From: JBDXHU01 sp039989475
Lineage (GTDB): Bacteria; Pseudomonadota; Gammaproteobacteria; Pseudomonadales; Halieaceae
Length of the DNA: 64,000 bases
Reading direction: 5' to 3'
Assembly (NCBI GenBank): GCA_039989475.1
Contig: JBDXHU010000010.1
Span: forward strand, 248,001-312,000
Position numbers and translations under genes: made by a program. This document shows positions 27,039 to 37,900 of this stretch, in pieces. Within the stretch, counting starts at the first letter, position 1. Each line of letters starts with the position of its first letter. A model generated the notes under the pieces. It worked only from the letters and a program-made list of their open reading frames with translations. It did no database searches and had not been told where the DNA came from.

Positions 27039-28697
27039 ATGAGTCAGATTAGTAGTGCAAGATCAGTGAGGTGGCTACTGGCAAACCTGTTGTTCTTGCA
27101 GGTCGCCGGGGCCCTGGGCGCGGGCTCAGGTTCCGCGCCCCCAGCCACTAATGATCGCCCCAACGTTGTCGTGATAGTGGCTGATGACCTGGGTTGGGCG
27201 GATGTTGGCTTCCATGGCAACACCGAGATCAGCACGCCGGCGCTGGACCGCCTGGCGGCAGAAGGCGTGCAGTTGGACCGTTTCTACACCACTCCGATTT
27301 GTTCGCCGACGCGTGCCGCCCTGATGACCGGTCGTGATCCCATGCGACTGGGTGTTGCCTACGCGGTGATCCTGCCCTGGCAGAACAATGGTATCCACAC
27401 CCAGGAAACCTTCCTGCCAGAGTTGTTCCGCGACGCCGGTTACCAGACGGCCATGATCGGCAAATGGCACCTGGGCCATGCGCAGCAGTCCTACCATCCC
27501 AATAACCGGGGTTTTGAGCACTTTTACGGACATTTGCACACAGAAGTGGGCTTTTTCCCGCCTTTTAGCAACCAGGGCGGAAAAGATTTCCAGCGCAACG
27601 GGGTATCTATAGATGACAAGGGCTACGAGAGCTTTCTGCTGGCAGATGAAGCCAGCCGCTATATCCGTGAACGGGATACCGCCAAACCCTTTTTCATGTA
27701 CCTGCCCTTTATCGCGCCGCACACCCCGCTGGATGCCCCGGATGAGCTGAAGCAAAAATATGCGGATATCGATACCGACCTGGCTCCGGCGCGCAGCACG
27801 CAAACAGATCAAACCCGGCTGATCAGTAAGCTGATGCTGCTGCCGAGTGCGCGACCAATGTACGCTGCGGTCGTCGATGGCATGGACCAGGCTATTGGGC
27901 GTGTGCTGGATACCCTGGATGAGCAGGGCATTGCCGATAACACCATCGTACTGTTCTTCTCTGACAATGGCGGTGCCGCCTACTCGGTGGGTGGTGCGGA
28001 CAACGTACCGCTGCGCGGTGGCAAGGGCGAGACCTTCGAGGGCGGAATCCGCGTGGTGGCGAGCATGCGTTGGCCGGATCAACTGCGGGCAGGTGGCAAG
28101 CTCGATTCAATCATGTCAGTGATGGACGTATTGCCCACGCTGACTGCCGCAGCGGGTATCGAAGCGAGCACTAACTTCCCCCTGGACGGCCGCAGTATGC
28201 TGGCTGCGATTCGCGAGGGTAGTTCGGCGCCGCGCCAGGACTATCTGTTTTTTGCCTCGGAGACCCCCTATAAGGGGCACTACAACCTGACCGCTTTTAA
28301 CGATGACTGGAAGCTGGTGCAGGAGATGGTACATGGCCTAAGTAGCGTGGAGGTCACCAACTATTTATTCCGCATCCAGGATGATCCCTACGAATACAAC
28401 AATCTGGCGCAACAATACCCTCAGGTGGTGGCCGAACTGGCGGAGGAAATACACCATTGGCGATCACTGCACCCCGCCTCCGGTACTCGTGCCGAGCTGA
28501 TGCCCCCACCCGGTTGGCGAGCGCCTAAAGACTGGGCCGACTACCCGCGCCCGCTGGACCAGCTGCAGCAAGATCTCGCCCCCGGCATGCCGCCTTCCGG
28601 CACCCTGATACCGCTGGATTGGCAATACGGTGAAAACGGCCGCCTCATCTACAACTGCGAACCCTACCGCTGGCTAGGCGGCGGCCTCTGCCGCTAA
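27039..28697 (+). CDS. Arylsulfatase-like sulfatase
   Basis: This 552-residue exported enzyme hydrolyses sulfate esters. After a signal sequence (hydrophobic to about residue 28) comes NVVVIVADDLGWADVGFHG with the metal aspartates. The formylglycine signature is PICSPTRAALMTGRDP, with Cys88 as the residue to be oxidised to formylglycine. IGKWHLGH and FFSDNGGAAY complete the active site. The Cys-type motif means a maturation factor is required; none is encoded in this window. The substrate is unknown. Repeat element B begins five bases after its stop. Confidence 0.92.
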   Translation: MSQISSARSVRWLLANLLFLQVAGALGAGSGSAPPATNDRPNVVVIVADDLGWADVGFHGNTEISTPALDRLAAEGVQLDRFYTTPICSPTRAALMTGRDPMRLGVAYAVILPWQNNGIHTQETFLPELFRDAGYQTAMIGKWHLGHAQQSYHPNNRGFEHFYGHLHTEVGFFPPFSNQGGKDFQRNGVSIDDKGYESFLLADEASRYIRERDTAKPFFMYLPFIAPHTPLDAPDELKQKYADIDTDLAPARSTQTDQTRLISKLMLLPSARPMYAAVVDGMDQAIGRVLDTLDEQGIADNTIVLFFSDNGGAAYSVGGADNVPLRGGKGETFEGGIRVVASMRWPDQLRAGGKLDSIMSVMDVLPTLTAAAGIEASTNFPLDGRSMLAAIREGSSAPRQDYLFFASETPYKGHYNLTAFNDDWKLVQEMVHGLSSVEVTNYLFRIQDDPYEYNNLAQQYPQVVAELAEEIHHWRSLHPASGTRAELMPPPGWRAPKDWADYPRPLDQLQQDLAPGMPPSGTLIPLDWQYGENGRLIYNCEPYRWLGGGLCR

Positions 28698-28701
28698 CCT
28701 C

Positions 28702-28904
28702 ACCTCCGACCCCACTGGGGTAGGAGCGGGCCGCGCAGGCGTAAATGGGGTCAGACCCCAGCGGGGTCGGAGGTGAGTGGGGTCGGAGGTAAATGGGGTC
28801 GGAGGTAAATGGGGTCGGAGGTAAATGGGGTCGGAGGTAAATGGGGTCGGAGGTAAATGGGGTCAGACCCCAGCGGGGTCGGAGGTGAGTGGGGTCAGAC
28901 CCCA
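28702..28904. repeat. Intergenic repeat element B (GGGGTCGGAGGT family)
   Basis: It starts with the same inverted arm as element A (ACCTCCGACCCCACTGGGG), but the return arm is broken by 14 bases at 28727-28740. Then come two TGGGGTCAGACCCCA palindromes and seven GTCGGAGGT cores, most in perfect 16-base register (TGGGGTCGGAGGTAAA). It fills the space between the sulfatase stop and the giant Ig-like lipoprotein gene, ending 68 bases before that start codon. Confidence 0.9.
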
Positions 28905-28972
28905 GTGGCTTATTGGGTTAAACTGGGGGCTGAATTACACTAACCGGCAGTAATTATCTTTTTGGGAAGCGC

Positions 28973-31900
28973 ATGACGGTTTGGTCTCGCACCGTGGCGG
29001 TGATCTTTGGCTCACTGTTCCTCTTTGGCTGTAGCGATGGCAATGGTGACTATCAGGCTAATCCGCCTGATCCTGGTCCCGTGCTCGAGCAAATTTTGCT
29101 GCTGCCGGAGAGCGCCGAGGTGCCGGCCGGGCTTCAGGTCGAGTACACCGCGACCGGGGTTTATAGCGACGGCAGTGAGCAGAACCTGACCGACAGCGTC
29201 AGCTGGTCGAGCTCTGTAGAAGACATCGCCAGCATTGACCCCTCCGGTGTGGCGACTGGCCTGGCCCCGGGTGTTACTGATATTTCCGCGCTGCTCGACG
29301 ATGTCACGGGCTCAACCGCCCTGACGGTGTCTGATGCGGAAGTGGTGTCACTGGGCATTTTCCCGCCCGCAGCATCACTGCAGAAAGGTACTACCCAGGA
29401 TTACCGCGCCTTCGCCATTTATACTGACGGCCGGCTCGAAAACGTTACCTTTGCCGCCCAGTGGTCACTGGCAGATGACAGTGGCATCCTGGCGCCCTAT
29501 GAGCCCTTGCTGACCAAGGGTCTGAATGCCCTTGATGACTTTGCCACGGCGATAGCCGTTGATGTGGGTAGCGACACCCTGCTGGTAAGCCTCCCCGCCC
29601 AGGAGGAAGTGAGTGCGGCGGCAACTACTGATACCGCTGGTATTTCACAAGTTGTGGTTACTGACTCGGAGCTACTGACACTCCGGATTAACCCGCGCTC
29701 TGCCACCATTCTGGATGCCAGCAGTCGGCAATATCAGGCAACAGGTCTCTACGCTGATGGGACCACTGCCGACCTGACCAAGGTAGTCATCTGGGCGACC
29801 GACAACCCGGCCGCGGCAACGGTGAGTAACCAGCCTGGCGAGAGGGGCCTGGTGCGCGGCGTCGCTGCGGGCACGGCCAACATTACGGCGATCTTCCAGA
29901 ACCGCAAGGATGAGACCGATGTCACTGTGCTGGCATCCGGCGGCCTTAATCCGGTTACCAAGCTGGATGTCTTTCCACCTCTACAATCGCTCAACGTCGG
30001 TTCCGCTCAGCAGTACTCGGCGATTGCCTACCTGGCCGACGGCACGGCGATAGACGTTACTGCGGATGCGCTCTGGGCTTCCTCTCTGGAGGAAGTGGCG
30101 CTGATCAGCAATGCGCCCGCCACCGTAGGCCTGGCCGTCGCGACGTCTGCAGGCGTCACCAGCATCCAGGCAGAGTATGAGGGATTCGATGGCAGTTCCT
30201 CGCTGGAGGTGCGCTCACCTGGAGAGGGTGAGCTGCAGCAAATCGTGGTGGAGCCGGCGACCAGCGTGTTGCAGAACTTCACCAGTCAGCAATTCCGGGC
30301 ATTTGGACTTTATGACGACGGTAGTCGCCGAGACATTACCGGAGATGTGGTGTGGGGCTCTGAGGACGAGGCTGTTATCCAGGTCAGCAACTCTATTGAC
30401 CTGGGCAAAGGCCTCGGCCTGGCGTTGGCGACGGGCGACACCCGGGTAACCGCTACCCAGGCTGTGCCCGATGCACAGGTACAGGGTACTGCGACTGTTT
30501 CGGTGATCGACGCCGCAGGCTTGCCGGCCTTGATTGTGGTAGACCCGCCCACTGCGATCAGCTTTGTGGGAGACAACCAGCAGTTTAGCGCGACCCTGGT
30601 GCTGGAAAACGGGCAGAGTGAAAATGTCAGCGACAATGTGACCTGGTCGGTCACTGACAGTGCTGTTGCCCAGGTCGACGATAATGGCCTGGCGACGGCG
30701 GAAGCAGAAGGCGCGACCAATATCGTCGCTACCCTGTCAATTGCCGGCGTGCCCATCAGCGGCTCTGCACTCTATACGGTGCAGGCGATGACCATTGAAG
30801 AGATACTGGTCGACCCCCCGCTGGCTAATATTATCGTTGGCAGCACCCAGGCTTACACGGCGCGGGCAGTGTTGAGTGACGGCCGCGTGGTCGATGTTTC
30901 ACAAGCGGTCAGCTGGTCTTCCAGTAACAGTGCGGTTGCCCCGATTAACCTGGATGGTGTGGCATTTGCTTCGGCGCCAGGCAGTACCACCATAGCGGCC
31001 TTGCTTACCCTGGAAGGCGGTTCCTATCAGGGCACGGCGCTGCTATCGGTAGCGCCGGCCCCGGTCACTGTGACCAGTATTGTTGTTTCGCCAAAGTCAG
31101 CCAGCGTGTTCACCAATGGCAGGCAACAATTTACCGCGACAGCTTTGCTCAGTAATGGGACCCAGGTGGACGTCAGCAATGACTCCAGCTGGTCGACGAC
31201 TGATACCGCCATAGCGCACGTTGACAGCTCGGGCCTCGCTACCGGGCTGTCTGCTGGCAGCACCGAGGTGCAGGCCCGGTTTCTATCCGCCGGTATCACC
31301 TATAGTGATAGCGCTTCACTACAGGTTAATTCTCCGCAGCCTGTTTCGATTGAAGTGTTGCCCCCGGTGGCGGCGCTGGTAGTCGATTCCACGCTGCAAT
31401 ACACAGCCCTGGCGCAGTTGAATGATGGCAGCGAGGTCGATGTCAGCGGCCAGGTATCCTGGGTGTCTGCTGACCCCCTTATTGCCCAGATTGCACCCGG
31501 TGGTCTCGCTACCGCGCTGGCGCAAGGAAATACGCTGATTAGCGCCGTGCTGGATGTGGAAGGCACGCCTGTTGGCGGGGACGCCGAACTCCAGGTTAAG
31601 CCCTTGCCGCTTGAGTTGTTGAATCTGCAGGTGGAGCCGGTCGCGGCGGAGATATTGATAGGCGGTGGCCAGCAATATCGGGCGATCGCCTCCTTTAGCG
31701 ATGGTAGCAGCCAGGATGTGACCGGGCAGTCGAGCTGGACCAGCAGTGATGCCAGTATTGCCCAGGTTAATGAGGCAGCGCTGGCCACGGGCCTGGCCGA
31801 GGGTGTGGTGCAAATCAGTGCGCTCTATGTCTACCAGGAGCAAAATGCCAGCGCCGCCGGACAACTAAGCGTGCTGGCACCCGTGGCAGTGGAAGAGCTT

Positions 31901-34900
31901 ATAGTCGACCCGCCACTGCAAACTGTCAGCATAGGTGAAAAGACCCAGTACACGGCCCGCCTGGTGCTGAGCAATGGGCAGACAGTTGATGTGACTAATG
32001 ATTCGAACTGGGTTTCGGCTGCGCCCGGGATCGCCTCGGTCAATCCCGGCAATGGCCGTGCCACCGGTGAAAGCGCCGGAGAAACCAGCATCGAGGCAAG
32101 TATCTCGGTTGCGGATCAGCTTTACACAAACTCAGCGAGCATAGAGGTACTGGCGCCAGACCCGGAGGTGCTGGAAATTCTGGTGGAACCCGCCAGCGCC
32201 AATATCCTGGTGGGTGGCACACAGCAGTACACGGCCCTGGCGGTCTATAGCGACAACACGGTGCAGGATATCAGTCAGCTGGTCAGCTGGGCCTCGTCCG
32301 ATGACAGTCTTGCCTGGGTCGATAGCGCCGGCCTGGCGACAGCGCTGGCCGCCGGCAAGGTAGATATCACGGCGACCTGGATTGACCAGGGGCAGAGTTA
32401 CAGCAACAGCGGGCGGCTGAGCATCGCTGCGCCCGACATCACGGTGACCGGAATAGAGGTTTCCCCGGCCACGGCAGAGCAGTTGGTGGGTGGCAAGCAG
32501 CAGTACACGGCCACGGCCTTCCTCAGTGACGGCAGCTCGCGTGACGTTACTGCCCAAACCCTGTGGCAGTCGTCGGACAGTTTGGTGGCCAATATTTCAG
32601 CGGCTGGACGCGCCACGGCGCTAAGTCCCGGCGCCACGGATATTGTTGGCACCTACACCGATGCTGATGGCAGTTATATGGACAGCGCGCTGTTCACCGT
32701 GGTCGCTGCGCCGGTAACAGTCGAGCAGTTGGTGGTAGACCCGCCAACAGCGAGCGTATTGATTGAAGGCGTCCAGCAATTTACTGCGACCGCCTTACTC
32801 AGCGACGGTAGCTCCCAGGACGTAACAGACCTGGCCAGCTGGCAGTCCACGGCCACTGACATCGCGCATGTTGATGGCCAGGGTCTGGCGACCGGCCTCG
32901 CCGCGGGTAAGTCTGATATCCAGGCCACCTTCAGCTACGGCGGGCAGACTGTGAGCGACGCTGGTCGGCTGACGGTACAGGCCCCGGTCGTGGAAATCGA
33001 AGAAATCCAGGTGATACCACCGGTCGCCGATATCCTGGTCGGCGACAAATTGCAGTACACGGCTATAGCTGTACTCAGCAATGGCAGCCAGGTGGATGTG
33101 ACCAATGAGGCGAGCTGGTTATCCAGCGATAGCAGTGTGGCCCAGTTGAATGACGCCGGTCGGGCTACCGGCATCAGTGCCGGGCAGGTGACTGTTACCG
33201 CCAGTGTTGTTTACCAGGGTGAAACCAGCCAGGGTGTGGCTCAGCTGGAGGTTAAGGCTGCGGAGATCAGTATTGACGAGCTGGTGGTAGAACCTGCCAC
33301 TGCCGAAGTGCTGATTGATGGCACTCAGCAGTTCCGCGCCTATGTGTTGCTCAGCGATGGCAGTCGGCATGAGGTGACACAAACAGCCAGTTGGCGTTCA
33401 AGCGACGACCAGCTGGCGGCTGTTGATCCACAGGGTCTGGCCACGGGTCTCGCTGAGGGTAAGGTAGAGATCACGGCGACTTATCTTTACCAGGGTCAAA
33501 GCTATAGCGATGCCGGGCGACTGACCATCAAGGCGCCGCAGGTGGGTATTGATTCGCTACGGGTCGAGCCCGCCTTTGCGGAAGTGCTGATAGGTGGCAC
33601 CCAGCAGTACAGGGCAATAGCCCTGCTCAGTGACGGCACGCAACTGGATGTAACCCGCGACGTGAGCTGGTCCAGCTCGAATGACGCGATTGCCCAGGTC
33701 AGTGCCACCGGGCTCGCCACGGGTCTGACGGCGGGAACGATTGCGGTCACGGCGCAGCTTGACTACGCCGGTGAGCTTTACAGCGACAGCGGCGATTTGC
33801 AGGTGAACAGCCCGGCCGTCTCCGTTAGCGAGATTGTGGTTGAACCACCCTCTGCAGAAGTGGTGGTGGAGAGTACGGCGCGCTATACGGCGGTAGCAAT
33901 CCTGAGCAACGGCGACGAGATCCCGGTTACCGATGAGGCGACCTGGACTACAGCAGATACGGCTATTGCGGTAGTCACTGCGCCGGGTGTGGTGGAAGGT
34001 ATAGACGCGGGAACGACGGATGTCATTGCCACCCTGGTTTATCTTGAGGCCAGCTTTAGCGACTCGGCACGGGTCAAGGTGCAGCCACCGACGGTGACTG
34101 TGGATGAGCTGGTGGTGACGCCGGCTGCGGCCGAGATCCTGGTAGATGGAAAGCTGCAGTACACGGCCACGGCGATCCTGAGTGACGGTAGCGAGATTGA
34201 CGTAACCCGTGATTCCAGCTGGAGTTCGTCGGATGATGCGATTGCCGCTATCAGTGTCGAGGCCAGGGCCACCGGTATAGCGCCGGGCGCTGCCACGATC
34301 ACTGCGCAGTTTGAATACCAGGGTAATAGTGTCAGCGACAGCGCGCAGTTAACGGTCAAGCCGCCGGCGGTAACCGTGGATGAACTTGTGGTGGAGCCGG
34401 CCCAGGCCACCATCGAGGCGGAGACGACCCAGCAATACACTGCGACAGCGATCCTCAGCGACGGCGATATCGTCGACGTTAGCAATGAAGTGGTGTGGCG
34501 CTCTCTCAATACTGCGATTGCGGATATCGACAGTACCGGCCTGGCGATCGGACTCGCAGAAGGCGACACGCAGATTGAGGCCAGCCTGCTCTACAATGGG
34601 GTCACCAGCACCGATAACGCCGAGCTGCGAGTCAAGCCGGCACCCGTGGTAGCGGAAGACCTGGTGGTCGATCCGCTACAGGCTGAACTTGTGGAAGGAC
34701 AATCCCAACAGTTTAGCGCCACGGTCTATTACTCAGACGACAGTAGTGGCGATGTCACCGATGAGGCCAGCTGGACCAGCAGCGATACGAGTGTCGCCAA
34801 GGTGAATGGGCAGGGCCTGGCCCAGACACTGGCGCCGGGCACTAGTCAGATAAGCGCTACTTTTGACGGCCTGACGACATCAGGCGAGCTGGACGTGACG

Positions 34901-37900
34901 GCGCGGGTGGCGGTTGAGCTGCAGGTTGTGCCGCCTTCCGTTACTGACCCGGCGGGAACCAAAGGCCCCTTGTTGGCACTCGCGCGCTACTCCGATGATT
35001 CTGTGGAAGTAGTCAGTGCCCTGGCAAGCTGGAGCACCGGCGACCCCGCCCTGGTCGCGATCGAGCAGCAGGCCGGGGCCAAGGCCGTTGTCTATGAATT
35101 GCGCGCCGTGGGTAATACCACGATTACGGCGAGCCTGGATGGTCTTGCCAGTACTGTTCCGGCAGAAATCACGCCACCGGTTCTGCAGACGATTGAGGTC
35201 AGCCCGGCGCTGGTAAGCACCCCGGCCGGACTGCTGGTGAAATTCACCGCCACTGGTTTTTACGGCGACGGCAGTAGTGCGGACCTCACCGACGAGGCGG
35301 CGTGGAGCAGCAGCGATGATAGTGTTGCGGTCATCGTATCCCCCGGCGTTGCCGAAAGTCTCACGGCGGGTGTGGCTGATATTTCGGCCGAGCATGAAGG
35401 CGTTGAGGGGGTGGCAAGGTATTCGGTGACAGAGGCTGAAATTAGCAGCCTGGTGGTGACTCCGCCCAGCTTTACCGACCCCGCCGGAACCAGCACACAG
35501 TTCCAGGCCCGGGCGATTTACACCGATGGCAGTGATCGTGTAGTGACCAGTCAGGCCGATTGGTCCAGTTCCAATATCGACGTTGCCGCCGTGCAGACGG
35601 CAGGCGATGAGAGCCCGGGTCTCACCAGCTTGTTAGTGCCGGGTAGTGCAATCATCACCGCACAGTTGCAGGGTGCTGAAGATAGCGCTGAGCTGTTGGT
35701 CAGTGACCCGGTCATTGTTGAGATCAACCTGCAGCCCTACGACGACACGGCGCCCTCGCTGTCAAAGCTCCAGTTTGTAGCGACTGCAATCTACAGCGAT
35801 CAAAGCACAGCAAATGTCACCGCCGAGGCCAGTTGGGCCAGTGATTCACGCCTGCAGGCCGTTGCCGGACTGGCCGGAGAGGTTTATACCCTGACTCCCG
35901 GGCTTGCCAATATCAGCGCCAGCCTGGATGGCGTTAGCGGCACGGCGCCCCTCACCGTGGTGCCGGCACAGGTCATTGACCTGCAGGTAGAGCCGGGCTC
36001 TGTCGAAGGTCCGGCGGGTTCCAGCCTCAGGCTGCGGGCGACAGCATTCTATGACAATGGCCTGTCGGTTGACGTGACTCGCCGCAGCAGCTGGCAGTCG
36101 GCGGATAAGACCGTTGCTGTAGTTCGCGCCAGTGGCGCCCAGGCTGGCCTGAGCGGATTGCTCAGCGAGGGGCAAACTACGATCACCGCCAACTTCAGTG
36201 GCGTAGTCCGGGAAGTGCCAGTCACCGTGACCCCGGCACAATTGCTGGAGTTGTTCATCCAACCCGAAGATCCCAGCGTACCGCTGGGTCGCTCTCAGCA
36301 ATTTGAGGCCTGGGGTGTTTACTCCGATGGTTCACAGGGCCCGCTGTTTGAGCAGGGTCGAGCCGGCTTGTTGCGCAGTCTTACTGATAGTGTCACCTGG
36401 ACCAGCAGTGACGACGACATTGCCAGCATAAATACGACCGGCCTCGCCCAGTCTGTAGCGGTCGGCACGACCTCGATTGGCGCCGCTTACCAGGGGCTGT
36501 CGACCTCGACCGGTATGGAGGTGACAGCGGCGACCATTACCCAGCTGGTAATTACCCCTGCGTTTAACGAAGGGCCTGCGGGGACCGAAAGCCAACTCAA
36601 GGCAACGGCGACCTATTCGGACAACAGCCAACGGGATGTGACCCGGGATGTTGAGTGGTCCACCGCGAACAGCGCAGTGGCCACGGTGGGCCCTGCCGGA
36701 AAGCTCAGCTTCCTGGCCGAGGGTACGACCACAATATTTGGCAAACTGCAGGGCGCGCCCACCGCCGAGGCGGAGGCCAGGACAACGCCTGCCCTGCTGG
36801 AAACTATTGTGTTGACGCCCGATCCACTGTCGCTGCGCGTTGGTGACAGTGGGCAGATGCTTGCCACCGGGACCTATTCTGACGGCAGCACGGCCGATGT
36901 CACTGATGAAGCGGATTGGACGACGGGTGATCCCGGGATAGCCACGGTTGATGCAGGTGGGCTTGTCAGTGGGGTGGCTGAGGGAGCTGCCAGGGTAAAG
37001 GCAAGCATAGCTGAAGTTGCAGGCACTGCAGACGTAAACGTGCGGCCAGCCACTCTCACCAGCATCCAGATCGAACCCGGCGCGGTAGATGCACCAGCTG
37101 GCACGGAGGGGCGCTTGCGGGCGACCGGTTACTACTCTGATGGCAGCCAGCAGGACCTGACCGCTGTAGCGACCTGGGACTCAGCTGACGAGGCCGTGGC
37201 CGTAGTTGGCAATGGTGATGTCTATGGCGGCGAGCTCAAGCTCAAGGCGACCGGTACGACCGAGGTAGGCGCGGCACTTGGTGCTGTCTCGAACAAGATC
37301 ACGGTCAAGGTCACAGCAGCCATCCTTGAAAGTATCGATGTGCAGCCAGCGGTGGCGTCTATTCCCAGGGGCACCCAGCAGCAGTATACGGCCACGGGGG
37401 AATACTCTGATGGCAGCTATCGCCAACTCAACGATGACCCCGGCCTGATCTGGACCAGCACCGAACCGCAGGTGGCAAGCATTGACAGCGATGGCCTGGC
37501 CACGGCGGTAGCTGTTGACCCTGAGATAAACGGTGATAGCACTAACATTATTGCCACGCTTGATGTGGTGAAATCACCGGCAGCCAAGTTGACGGTTACC
37601 GCGCCAGTGCCGGAGAGCCTGACGGTTACTCCGGCTGGGCTGGCAGAGCCTGCCGGCACCACTGGGCAACTGAAAGCTACTGTCACCTATTCAGATTCAA
37701 GCCAGGAGGATGTCACCGCCGAGTCAGGCTGGAAATCCTCCGACCCGGCAACCGTGCTGGTATACAACGGCGCAGATGCCGGACGCATTGATTTCAAACA
37801 GGCGGGTTCGGCGACAGTCACCGCCCTGTTCCAGGAGGTACCGGGTAGTACCGATGTGCAGGTAACAGCGCCCATACTGCAGGCAATCGTGGTGACGCCT

